From Arthrospiribacter ruber (GTDB lineage: Bacteria; Bacteroidota; Bacteroidia; Cytophagales; Cyclobacteriaceae), in NCBI RefSeq assembly GCF_019343195.1, contig NZ_RPHB01000001.1, forward strand, positions 682,001-746,000: a stretch of DNA of 64,000 nt, given 5' to 3'. Every line of letters starts with the position of its first letter. Within the stretch, counting starts at the first letter, position 1. Under the pieces are notes generated by a model, which was not told the origin of the DNA, searched no databases, and saw nothing but the letters and a program-made list of their open reading frames with translations. Made by a program: the position numbers and the translations under genes. This document shows positions 44,657 to 54,200 of the stretch, piece by piece.

Positions 44657-45166
44657 ATGAAAAAGACCTTTTTTGTTATCGCTTCACTGGCCATTTTAGG
44701 CACTTCCTGTAATTCCAATAATTCCTCTGAAGAAAGTGGTCAACATGAAGAATTGGTGACAGATACGCCCATTGGTGTATTTGGCGCAGTAATTACTGAA
44801 GATGAAGTAACTCCCTTAAGTAATTTGGTAGCATCTCTAGAAGAAGGAGAGGAGTTTCATGGTAAAGTAAGAGGTGAAATCAAGGAAGTCTGTGTACATA
44901 AGGGATGCTGGATGACCATGGACCTTCCCAATGGGGAAACCATGAGGGTGACTTTCAAAGATTATGGTTTTTTTGTTCCTAAAAACTCACATGGCTACCC
45001 GGTGATAATTGAAGGTGTGGCCAGTAAAAAGGTGACGGATGTAGAAACCCTGAGACACTACGCAGAAGATGCCGGGAAATCCAAAGAGGAAATAGAAGCC
45101 ATCACAGAACCTAAAAATGAATATGCCTTTGAGGCAGTTGGGGTGATTATCAAAGAAGATGCTTAG
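44657..45166 (+). CDS. DUF4920 lipoprotein
   Basis: This 169-residue lipoprotein (lipobox GTSC, Cys18) shows the DUF4920 features: TPIGVFGAVIT, the conserved VCVHKGCWMTM with two cysteines, and MRVTFKDYGFFVP. The beta-rich domain resembles OB-fold-like metal- or redox-associated proteins; no activity is established. The conserved cysteines and the neighbouring cytochrome-like lipoprotein, whose start overlaps its last eight bases, suggest a periplasmic redox or metal role (inference). Confidence 0.85.
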   Translation: MKKTFFVIASLAILGTSCNSNNSSEESGQHEELVTDTPIGVFGAVITEDEVTPLSNLVASLEEGEEFHGKVRGEIKEVCVHKGCWMTMDLPNGETMRVTFKDYGFFVPKNSHGYPVIIEGVASKKVTDVETLRHYAEDAGKSKEEIEAITEPKNEYAFEAVGVIIKEDA

Positions 45167-45596
45167 ACTGTTTTCTTTTAACTTGGCCTCCTTAATCGTC
45201 GGTCTATTGTTATTTTCATGCAAGAAATCTTCTACCGATCAAGAACAGCAGGCAATTTTACATCCCAATGAAGATGCGCCTTTGGCACTCTTGATGAGGG
45301 AGATGTATGATGACATGGAGGAAATCCTTTTAGCTACCTCTAATCATGAGGATATAATAGGTTACGTAGAAAAGCACAGAAACCTTCTTACAGCTACTCC
45401 AACAAAACCCGAAGTCCAGAATGAGACATTTGCGCTCATGGGTGAGTCCTATCTATACCAGTTGGAAGAGCTAGAAAAGAGTGAGAGTGAAGAGGAAGTG
45501 ATAAAAGGATACAAAGCTTTGGTAGAAAATTGTCTCGCCTGTCACAAACAATTTTGTCCCGGTCCGATTAAAAGAATAGAAAAATTAATGAAGTAA
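45159..45596 (+). CDS. Cytochrome c'-like monohaem lipoprotein
   Basis: This 145-residue lipoprotein (lipobox LLLFSC, Cys21) is mostly helical and has one haem-binding motif near its C-terminus, CLACH (Cys125, Cys128, His129). A four-helix bundle with a C-terminal CxxCH is the plan of class II cytochromes (c' and c556), in which an N-terminal methionine can be the sixth ligand; LMREMYDDM near residues 44-52 fits that position. It probably carries electrons or binds small gases in the periplasm. The start overlaps the DUF4920 gene by 8 bases and its stop shares one base with the next ATG. Confidence 0.65.
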   Translation: MLRLFSFNLASLIVGLLLFSCKKSSTDQEQQAILHPNEDAPLALLMREMYDDMEEILLATSNHEDIIGYVEKHRNLLTATPTKPEVQNETFALMGESYLYQLEELEKSESEEEVIKGYKALVENCLACHKQFCPGPIKRIEKLMK

Positions 45597-45835
45597 TGGC
45601 CATTGCATTGGATAACCTGAGAGTTGGTAGGGTGTATGATTTTCAGAATAATGGAGAAAGAAGGAGGCTTGAAATTTTAGCTAGACTTTCAGGAACCAAT
45701 TTCAAGGTCAAAGATCTTGATACTACAGAAGTCTATACTATCGAGGAGCTTCTCGAATGGGGAAAAGGCAAAGACTATGAACTTGATGAGGTAATAGACT
45801 ATTCCGGAAAAGGCATCATACCCAAACAATTCTGA
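45596..45835 (+). CDS. Small cytoplasmic hypothetical protein
   Basis: This 79-residue protein has no signal peptide and reads as a small beta barrel with a following helix (NLRVGRVYDFQNNGERRRLEI, FKVKDLDTTEVYTIEELLEW). I do not recognise a named family. Its ATG shares an A with the stop codon of the cytochrome-like gene (TAATG), so it is translationally coupled to an envelope redox gene although it looks cytosolic. Confidence 0.65.
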   Translation: MAIALDNLRVGRVYDFQNNGERRRLEILARLSGTNFKVKDLDTTEVYTIEELLEWGKGKDYELDEVIDYSGKGIIPKQF

Positions 45836-45858
45836 TCCTTCGGAAACTCCTTTCTAAA

Positions 45859-46983
45859 TTACCCTAAAAGTTTGTATTTTTTTCCAGGGAGTGATTTGAT
45901 AAGTCCTTCAAATTCAAAGTTTAAAAGCTTTGAAGCTAAAGTAGAAATTGGGATTTCTGACAGTAATGCCAAGCTGTCAATCTCCAGCTCTTTCTTCTCC
46001 TGCAAGATTTCCAACACTTTTCTGTCATCTCCTTCAAAAGAATTCAGGTCTAGTTTTTTGGCCATGTTACTGTTTGTAACCCCACCTTCTTTGCTCCAGG
46101 ACAAAACCTCTTCCAGATCTTTTGGCCCGGTGTAAATCGAAGCCTTCATTTGCTTGATCAGAAGGTTGCAGCCTTCGCTGTATGTAGCCTGTAAGTTTCC
46201 CGGTACAGCGAACACTTCTTTATTATAACTGTAGGCTATTTCAGCAGTGATCAAGGCCCCGCCTTTTTGCGCTGCTTCTACTACTATCAGCGCATCAGAC
46301 AAGCCTGCAATTATCCTGTTTCTTTTAGGAAAATTAGAAGGATGCATGACAGTCCCCGGTGGGTACTCACTGATCAGCCCTCCCGATTCCAGCATTTCTA
46401 TTGAAGTGTTTTTGTGCACAGAGGGATAGATCTGATCTACCGATGAACCCAATACAGCTACTGTAGGCAGCTTGGACATAAGAGCGGACCTATGGGCCTC
46501 TATATCTACTCCATAAGCCAAACCACTTAAAATGGTAGGGCTGTAAGGAGCAAGGTCTTCTACTATCTTTTTTGTGACATTCCGGCCATATTCTGTAGCA
46601 TTGCGGGTGCCTACTATGCCTATGGTCCTTTCGGTATTGAGATTCAGGTTTCCTTTGGTGAAAAGTACCATGGGGCAATCGTCTGTCAGTTTTAGCCTGG
46701 AAGGAAAAGAAGGGTGGGAAAAACTCAATATGGTAATTCCCTTTTTTTGGCAATTGTTGATAATCTCTTCGGCATTTTTCAAAAAGACATCTTTGCTTTT
46801 GCGCAATTCCAAAAGGCCTTTGTTGACGCGGGGTATTTTAAGAGCCTTTCCTACGGGCATTTCAAAAAAAGCCCGTGCTGACCCGGTATAGGCCAGTATG
46901 TTCCTGAAAACCAAAGGCCCTATTTTGGGAATAAAATTCAGGGCAAGCTCATACTGTATGTCCTCATTGATCACTGTTGACAT
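45859..46983 (-). CDS. dprA: DNA processing protein DprA
   Basis: This 374-residue protein contains the DprA Rossmann-like core: GIVGTRNATEYG, SGLAYGVDIEAHRSAL, VAVLGSSVDQIYP, SEYPPGTVMHPSNFPKRNRI and GALITAEIAY, with N-terminal helix-hairpin-helix-like and C-terminal winged-helix regions. DprA binds incoming single-stranded DNA and loads RecA during natural transformation. Its start codon lies 20 bases inside the end of the MerR-type gene, implying a bicistronic unit. No other competence genes are in the window. Confidence 0.95.
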   Translation of the reverse strand: MSTVINEDIQYELALNFIPKIGPLVFRNILAYTGSARAFFEMPVGKALKIPRVNKGLLELRKSKDVFLKNAEEIINNCQKKGITILSFSHPSFPSRLKLTDDCPMVLFTKGNLNLNTERTIGIVGTRNATEYGRNVTKKIVEDLAPYSPTILSGLAYGVDIEAHRSALMSKLPTVAVLGSSVDQIYPSVHKNTSIEMLESGGLISEYPPGTVMHPSNFPKRNRIIAGLSDALIVVEAAQKGGALITAEIAYSYNKEVFAVPGNLQATYSEGCNLLIKQMKASIYTGPKDLEEVLSWSKEGGVTNSNMAKKLDLNSFEGDDRKVLEILQEKKELEIDSLALLSEIPISTLASKLLNFEFEGLIKSLPGKKYKLLG

Positions 46984-47317
46984 GCATGGTATCTCTGATT
47001 TCTATTAAAAAACGTTTGATTTGATGCAATCTGTCCACCATGGCTGCTTTGTCAAAGACCTTTTCCTGATTGCCTTTCAAAACCTCTTGAGCACCCTGGA
47101 GGGTATACCCTTTAATTTTTACCAGCTGATAGATGTACCTGATTTTTTCAATGTCATCTTTGGTAAATCTCCTGTTGCCCTTCTTGTCTTTTTTGGGCTT
47201 GATGATATCAAACTCACCTTCCCAGTACCTGATGAGTGACGGGGCAACTTTAAAAATGCTGGCAACTTCTCCTATAGAGTAATATTTCTTTTCTATTTCT
47301 TTTTCTTTGTAAGGCAC
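46964..47317 (-). CDS. MerR family transcriptional regulator
   Basis: This 117-residue regulator has the MerR winged-helix motif at its N-terminus (YYSIGEVASIFKVAPSLIRYWE, followed by KKGNRRFTKDDIEKIRYIYQL) and a short C-terminal helix for dimerisation, with no metal-binding cysteines. The start codon appears to be GTG. Such short MerR proteins precede dprA in many Bacteroidota and are thought to be housekeeping regulators; the effector is unknown. A dyad at 47367-47385 lies about 50 bases upstream. Confidence 0.9.
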   Translation of the reverse strand: MPYKEKEIEKKYYSIGEVASIFKVAPSLIRYWEGEFDIIKPKKDKKGNRRFTKDDIEKIRYIYQLVKIKGYTLQGAQEVLKGNQEKVFDKAAMVDRLHQIKRFLIEIRDTMHVNSDQ

Positions 47318-47366
47318 GGCTAAGATATTTTGGTCTATCGGATTTTAACAATTATAATGCAAACTC

Positions 47367-47385
47367 AATTAACCTAAAGTTAATT
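47367..47385. promoter_or_regulatory. Dyad upstream of the MerR gene
   Basis: aattaac and gttaatt form a perfect 7-base dyad with a 5-base spacer, in the region expected for the promoter of the minus-strand merR-dprA unit. It could be the operator of this regulator; the AT-rich setting makes chance possible. Confidence 0.35.
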
Positions 47386-47454
47386 CTTTCCTTTTTAAAA
47401 TAAATTGATTTTTATTTAAAATGTAATAAAGTATTGAAAATCAGTCATATAAAT

Positions 47455-47793
47455 TTATTTTCTAAATTCGAAAATTGAATCCATCAACTTCCATTTTTCT
47501 CCTGGCAAAGCTCCCGGTAGGGCATTTTGGTACTTCCACATCAGTTCTTCCCATTCCTGAACTTTGGCGTTTTTAAGGTCCATTTCATTTTTCAGCTCAA
47601 AAGAAAATCCGTCCACAGTTTCCATAATCATAAAAAGCCTATTTTCCCATCTGTAGATTTCCATGCTTTCAATTCCACTTTCCTCTAGACTTTTAAGAAT
47701 TTCCGGCCAGACCGATTGGTGATGTTTTTCATAGGCCTCAATCAGTTCCGGATCATTTTTCAAATCCAATGTGAGACAATACCTTTTTCCCAT
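47455..47793 (-). CDS. L-rhamnose mutarotase-like protein
   Basis: Starting at the ATG at 47793 (rather than a TTG 12 codons upstream) gives 112 residues, close to the usual length of RhaM. Motifs match the family: KRYCLTLDLK, YEKHHQSVWPEI with the catalytic-region histidines, IYRWENRLFMIME and the C-terminal WEELMWKYQ. RhaM interconverts alpha and beta L-rhamnose; relatives act on L-fucose or other sugars. There are no rhamnose-pathway genes beside it, so the substrate is uncertain. Confidence 0.85.
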   Translation of the reverse strand: MGKRYCLTLDLKNDPELIEAYEKHHQSVWPEILKSLEESGIESMEIYRWENRLFMIMETVDGFSFELKNEMDLKNAKVQEWEELMWKYQNALPGALPGEKWKLMDSIFEFRK

Positions 47794-47945
47794 TTTCTTG
47801 TGTTGATTTTTGCCAGTATCTAAATCCAATTTATGATCTAAAATAACGGTAAATAATTAATAGGACTAAAAAGGCAATTAAATCCCTTTTAATCAAACAT
47901 TTTAAAATTTAGATTGATATATTGATTGCTCTTTACAAAAATATA

Positions 47946-50900
47946 ATGCGCACACAGCTTATCCTTAAGTTTATTTTATTGGTTTCTGTTCTGATGTACA
48001 AATCAGGGCATGTTGAAGCGCAGATGAGTACTGTAGGAAAGGAGTTTTGGTTTGGGTATATGGACAATTTCAGGGTAGAAGGAAACACCCCTGAAAATAC
48101 TGCTCTAGACTATGGGATTGTCATTATTACTGCAAGTGAACAAGCTTCAGGATTTTTACAATACGGGACCAATACCATTGATTTCAACCTTAATCCTGGT
48201 CAACAGTTTGTATACCGGATCGAAGACTTTGATATCCTTCATCGCTTGGCCGGAGTAATAGAGAACAAAGGAGTATACATCAAGTCCGATGGCAATGTGG
48301 CTGTACACGCTTTCAATGAGAGAAGAAGGTCTGCTGATGGAACGGTAATTCTGCCGATTTCGGCACTTGGTAAAGATTATTATGTTACTTCTCACTATGA
48401 ACAGATGACTGCCAACGTAAGCTACAATGCCAATTTCAATGATGAAAGCACCTTGTTGGTGGTAGCTGTAGAGGAAGATACTCGGATAGAAATCACACCA
48501 AGTGTTAATACCTTGACCGGAAATGCTGCAGGAGTCCCCTTTACAATACAGTTGAATGCCGGTCAATCTTATCAGTTGAAAGCAAAAGCGGATTTGACTG
48601 GATCAAGGGTAAGGGTAGTGGGTGATACGGTAGACGATTGCAAGAATCTAGCAGTTTTTGGAGGTAACAAGTGGACCAGCGTTGGGAATTGTGGAGCGGC
48701 TAATGATCATTTGTACCAACAAATGTACCCAACTACCACCTGGGGAAGTGAATACATTCATGTCTCTTTTGAAGGAAGGTCATCCGGTGAACTGGTCAAA
48801 GTATTGGCTTCTGAAAATAATACCACTGTATTTATCAATGGAGAAAATTCAGGTTCCATAAATGCAGGACAGTTTTTGACTTTTGATTTTCCTTCTGATT
48901 TTACAGCCAGTATTCAGACGAGCAAACCTTCAGGCGTGACCTCCTTTTCCAAAAGTCAGGAGTGCAACAATCCTGCAGAGGCTTTTTATCTTGATGGAGA
49001 TCCCTTTATGGTCACTTACAGCCCCAATGAACAATTGCTCAGTTCCATAACTTTTAATGCCATCCAACTGCCCTCTATCAACAGGCATTATGTTAATATT
49101 ATTGTAAAATCAGATGATTCCGATCAGACCTTGCTTGATGGGCAGTTGATCGGAAATAGTTTTCAGCCGGTTCCGGAAAACCCTCAATTCTCATTTACCA
49201 GATTACCGATCAATCAAGGTGTACATAGTTTATCCAACCCAGGTGGATTTATTGCATACGTCTACGGATTTGGAGAAATAGAATCCTATGGATACGTGAC
49301 AGGGGCCAGTCTGGATAATCTTAATTTTGAAATTGAGCCTGAATATGATTTTGAAGTTGAAGGTGAGCGTGTTGCCTGTCTCAATCAATCCGGTTTATGG
49401 GAGATATATCCTGAAAATGATGTTTTTACTTACTTCGTCTGGGAGTTTGGCGATGGCTCAGACGCTCAAGTAGGTAAGTCCGTAGAGCATATTTACAAAG
49501 AAGCGGGGATCTATGAAGTCAAGGTAGTTGCCTCTATCAGTGAATTTAGATGTGATTTGCAGGAAGAAATTATATTTGAAGTAACAGTATTGGAGACAGA
49601 GGGCGAAATAGCAGGATTGAGCTCTGTATGCCCGGATGTGGAAGAGTTAAACTATGGTTTCTTCTCTGATTTGCCATATAGCAAAGTGGAATGGATCGCA
49701 GAAGGAGGGGAAGTCTTGGAAGTTAGCACAAACGGAAATAGGGCAAAAGTGGCATGGGGTGTTACCAATCCCAATGCTGTTTTGATAGCTATACCTTATA
49801 CAGAAGAAGGTTGTCCGGGAGAAGAAATCCGGTTTCCAGTGACTATTTCGGAAGTAATAATTGCAGATGATATTGAAGGAGAGCAGAAAATCTGCTTTGA
49901 CCAAGATTCAATTTTTACTTATTCAGTTCCAAATCCCAGTGATTCAAGAGCTTATTCTTGGGAAGTAGTAAATGGAGAAATAGTTGGGTCTGATAATGAA
50001 GCTACCGTTCGGGTCAGGTGGAACCAAGAAAATACCCAAGGTGAATTGAGCTATACAGCGACATCCAACCTAAATCCTGATTGTTTTGGGGTTTCCGAAA
50101 CATTGGTAGTTGAGGTAGCAGGTTCCTTTATTGTTGAAATTGAGGAAATTATAAATGTAGACTGTTTTGATGACCAATCCGGGAAAGTTTCCCTCACCAT
50201 ATCAGGAGGCGAAGCTCCGTTTGAATACAGGTGGTCTCATGATCCCTCACTCAATTCCAGTGTTGCAGAAGATTTACCGGCTGGAATTTATTCAGTCACA
50301 ATATTGGATTCATTTGGTTGCGAAAGGGTATTGGATGACATTTCTGTCAGTCAACCGGAAATGTTGGAAGTGGATAGGATTGATATGTTTGCTCCCAGTT
50401 GCTTTGGGTTAGAAGATGGGGAGGCTATTGTCCATTTGATAGGAGGAGTTTTACCGTATAGGGTGGATCAACTGTCAAATGTGCTGGTAGAGGATGATCA
50501 CATAAGGGTCTTCGATCTTGCTCCAGGGGATCATTCAATTCTGGTATTAGATGCCAATGATTGTCAGCTAGAAGTAAACTTCGGTGTAGAGGTTACCCAA
50601 CCGGAGACATTTGATGTTAGGATTCAAAAACCTACCTGTCCAGGAGAAGCCAATGGAGAGCTGATTGCCCTACCTGATGTAAGGTTTGGACCAGTAAGTT
50701 ATTTTTGGGAGTTTGACAACTCGACCGATGCAGTCTTGGAAGGAGTTCCTTCTGGCGAATTCGAAGTGAAAGTGACAGATAGTAGGGGGTGCATCAGCCT
50801 AGGTACAGGCATCATGCCCGAAGAAGGACCGCAGGTAAGGATGCCAACTGGTTATAGACCTGACCAAGGGCTTTACGCCGGAGTTTCTAACTGTGACACT

Positions 50901-51089
50901 TCATTTCGGCTTTCTATATTCAATAGGTGGGGACAGTTGGTATATTCAGGAGAAGAAGGATGGAATGGGAAAATAGGAAATTCAGATGCAGGACCCGGTT
51001 CATATTCCTATGTTGTTCAATACACTTATTTTTTGGAAGGTGTCCAAAAGACTGATGAACACAGAGGGGTTTTTACTCTGATAAGGTGA
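47946..51089 (+). CDS. Large secreted surface protein: IgGFc-binding-like, PKD, SprB repeats, CHU_C (copy A)
   Basis: The ATG at 47946 gives a signal peptide ending HVEAQ; the TTG at 47922 only lengthens it. The product of about 1047 residues has an IgGFc-binding-like N-terminal domain (about 30-445; GKEFWFGYMDNF, SADGTVILPISALGKDYYV), a PKD domain (about 465-545; VWEFGDGSDAQVGKSVEHIY), Ig-like segments, several SprB-type repeats (VDCFDDQSGKVSLTISGGEA, SCFGLEDGEAIVHLIGGVLP) and a C-terminal gliding-motility-associated domain (CHU_C; FNRWGQLVYSGEEGWNG). CHU_C marks type IX secretion substrates, so the protein is probably displayed on or released from the surface for adhesion or motility. A paralogue follows after 198 bases. 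Confidence 0.85.
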   Translation: MRTQLILKFILLVSVLMYKSGHVEAQMSTVGKEFWFGYMDNFRVEGNTPENTALDYGIVIITASEQASGFLQYGTNTIDFNLNPGQQFVYRIEDFDILHRLAGVIENKGVYIKSDGNVAVHAFNERRRSADGTVILPISALGKDYYVTSHYEQMTANVSYNANFNDESTLLVVAVEEDTRIEITPSVNTLTGNAAGVPFTIQLNAGQSYQLKAKADLTGSRVRVVGDTVDDCKNLAVFGGNKWTSVGNCGAANDHLYQQMYPTTTWGSEYIHVSFEGRSSGELVKVLASENNTTVFINGENSGSINAGQFLTFDFPSDFTASIQTSKPSGVTSFSKSQECNNPAEAFYLDGDPFMVTYSPNEQLLSSITFNAIQLPSINRHYVNIIVKSDDSDQTLLDGQLIGNSFQPVPENPQFSFTRLPINQGVHSLSNPGGFIAYVYGFGEIESYGYVTGASLDNLNFEIEPEYDFEVEGERVACLNQSGLWEIYPENDVFTYFVWEFGDGSDAQVGKSVEHIYKEAGIYEVKVVASISEFRCDLQEEIIFEVTVLETEGEIAGLSSVCPDVEELNYGFFSDLPYSKVEWIAEGGEVLEVSTNGNRAKVAWGVTNPNAVLIAIPYTEEGCPGEEIRFPVTISEVIIADDIEGEQKICFDQDSIFTYSVPNPSDSRAYSWEVVNGEIVGSDNEATVRVRWNQENTQGELSYTATSNLNPDCFGVSETLVVEVAGSFIVEIEEIINVDCFDDQSGKVSLTISGGEAPFEYRWSHDPSLNSSVAEDLPAGIYSVTILDSFGCERVLDDISVSQPEMLEVDRIDMFAPSCFGLEDGEAIVHLIGGVLPYRVDQLSNVLVEDDHIRVFDLAPGDHSILVLDANDCQLEVNFGVEVTQPETFDVRIQKPTCPGEANGELIALPDVRFGPVSYFWEFDNSTDAVLEGVPSGEFEVKVTDSRGCISLGTGIMPEEGPQVRMPTGYRPDQGLYAGVSNCDTSFRLSIFNRWGQLVYSGEEGWNGKIGNSDAGPGSYSYVVQYTYFLEGVQKTDEHRGVFTLIR

Positions 51090-51287
51090 TCTTGGAGAAA
51101 GGACTTCTCCTCTTGAAAAGTTGGGGTATTTTTTTAACAAAGCACAGCATTTGTTTATTTCGAAAAGCTTTTGGTTATCAAAAACAATTCTTTTAAACAA
51201 GTAATTGAACTATTGATGATTTTATTTATCAGTGATTTAATAATATTTGATAAATTATGCTCTGCTAAATGACAGTAGCTGAATAAG

Positions 51288-54200
51288 ATGTGGTTTAATT
51301 TAGGAAGGGTAAAAGGGTTTTTGGTATTTCTGGCAATATTGCTGGCGAGTAAAAATTTGACTTTCGGTCAGTCAACGACTATTGGCAGGGAATTTTTTTT
51401 AGGTTTTATGGAAAACAACCGCACCACTACTCCAGTGTTGAGGTTGGACCAAGCTTCCATTATCATATCCGCAGAAGAAGATGCCACCGGAGTGATTCAG
51501 TATGAAAGCAATTCCATACCTTTTTCTGTCAAAGCAGGTGATCAATTTGTATATGCATTTCCTGAAGATGGACTCGATATGATCCATAGGACTTCCCGCA
51601 GGATTGAGAATAAAGGGATCTATATCATGTCCAGCGGTAATATTTCTGTACATGCCTTCAATTTCAGAGCTAGAAGTGCGGATGGTACGGTAATCTTACC
51701 GCTTCCTTCATTGGGAAAAGATTATTATGTGACTGCCCATCATGAGAATTTCAATCCCGGAGTTGACCCTGGGTCAAATGTAAATTATGAGAGCACGCTT
51801 TTGGTAGTCGCGGTGGAGGACAATACGCAGGTTGAAATTAGCCTCTCTGCCCAATCCAATGATCCTATTCCAATTCCTCCCGGTTCTACAATTTCGGTTG
51901 AATTAAGCAAAGGTGAAAGCTATCAGGTGAAAGCAGTAGGGGACCTGACAGGCTCAAGGGTAAGGGTAGTTAACAGTACAGGTGATGATTGCAAAAATGT
52001 GGCTGTTTTTGGTGGGAACAAGATGACTTCAGTAGCCCAGGAATGTGATGGGTCTACTGGAGATCATTTGTTCCAACAGACCTATCCAATATTTTCATGG
52101 GGGAAGGAATATGTACATATCCCTTTTGCTGGAAGGACTTCGGGAGAAATGGTTAAAGTACTTGCTGCCGAAAATAATACCCGGGTATTTGTCAATGGAC
52201 AACAAAGGGCAGTCATCAATGCGGGTAGGCATGTATCCTTTTCTTTTGGACGGGAGGAGCTGGCCAATATCACAGCAGATAAGCCTATCGCGGTCACTAC
52301 TTTTGCCAAAAGCTATTTTTGCAATATTCAATCCGGACAAAATGCAAGCAACGGTGATCCTACTATGATCACTTTAAGTCCTAACAACCAATTGATCAAA
52401 AGTACGGTATTTTCTGCAGTACAGGTGGTCGGGATTGTGAATCATTTTGTCAATATCCTTACAAAGACAGAGAGCAAAGACAAAACCATTTTAGACGGAC
52501 AGAACATTGGAGCTTCTTTTCAACCTGTTCCAGGAAATGCTGCCTATTCTTATGCAAGGGTAGAAGTGAGTGAAGGAAGCCATTCACTCAGCAATGAAGA
52601 CGGTCTGATAGGCTATGTTTATGGATCGGGATTCATAGAATCTTACGGTTACTCGGCCGGAGCCAGCATCAATAACCTCAACTTTGAGACCGAGGTGGCC
52701 TATGACTTTGATGTGGTGGGCGATAAAGTTGCCTGTTTGGGTGAACAGGCCTCATGGACAGTAAATCCACGGGATTCAAAGTTCGTGATTTTTGAATGGA
52801 AGTTTGAAAATGAAGAGGATATCAAGGAAGGAAAAACAGTAGAGCATCTTTTTGATGAGCCAGGGGTCTATAAAATCAAGATTTCTGCAATGACCGGTGA
52901 CAGGTCCTGTGATGAAATGGAAGAAGCGGAATTTGAAGTAACCGTGGTTGAATCTAAAGGTAGCCTGGAAGGTCCTGAAAATGTATGTCCAAATATTGAT
53001 GAAGTCACCTACTTCTTTGAGAATCCGGAAAATTCATCTTCAGTATTGTGGGAGGTTGTGGGAGGACAGATTCTGGAAGAAGATGCTTATTCCGTTAAAG
53101 TTTTATGGGGAGATTTTGATCCTGAAGCCAAGGTGATTGCCACTCCACTTACAGAAGAAGGCTGTCAGGGAATAGCACAGGAAATAGCGGTTTTTATCAA
53201 TGATTCCATAATACCAAGAAAGCCTAAAGGAATAGCTGAGATTTGTTATGATGAAGGTGTTTCTCAATTCTATTCAGTAGCAGATCTTATTCCTGGAAGG
53301 GTTTATCAATGGTTTATTGAAGGAGGTGAAATTCTTTCTCAATCAGATGCTTATGAAATTGAAGTGCTTTGGCCTGGTCCCGGAAGTACCGGTCAAATTT
53401 GGTACGAAGAATACAGTGGAGCCAATGCCTCTTGCGGAGGCGAGTCAGAAAGATTGGTGGTCAATGTAAATACACCGCTTCAGGCAGAAGTGGCTGATTT
53501 TACTGAATTGGTTTGTGCCGGAGCCAATGCCGGAAGTATAGAAATGCGCACATCTGGCGGTTCTGGGAATTATGAATTCATTTGGACACACGATAATAAC
53601 CTAAAAGGGCCCAAAGCTGAAAATTTGCAGCCTGGCGTATATTCAGTTATTGTGAAGGATGCCGGGGGATGTGAATTGTTTTTTGAGAACATAGAGATCA
53701 GTGAAGCTCCTGCCCTTCAATTATCAGGGGAGATGAATATTGAGCCTGCAAGATGTTTTGATTCAGAGGATGGCTCGCTGAGTTTTGAGGTTCTAGGAGG
53801 AGTAGCTCCCTACACTGTTTTAGGTGAGAGTGTATTGGTAGTAGGTAGCAGCATACAGGTTTTTAATTTGGCTAAAGGGAATTACGCCATCGAGGTAATT
53901 GATGCAGGAGGCTGTGTGCTTCCGCTGGAATTTGAAGTTGGGGCTCCTGAAACAATGGAGACAGAGTTTATTCTTGAAAATGTAGCCTGCCCGGGCAGTA
54001 TCAGTGGGTCGATTTTGGCTATCAGTAAAGGAGGAGTTGGGCCTTATGCCTATTTCTGGGAATTTGATGGAAGTGTGGGCCCAAGGTTGAGTCAATTGGG
54101 CCCAGGAGAGTACACACTTAGGGTGACAGATTCTAATGATTGCGAGCAAAGCTTTACTGGCAGTGTAACCGAAGATGCTCCGCAACTGAGAATGCCGACG

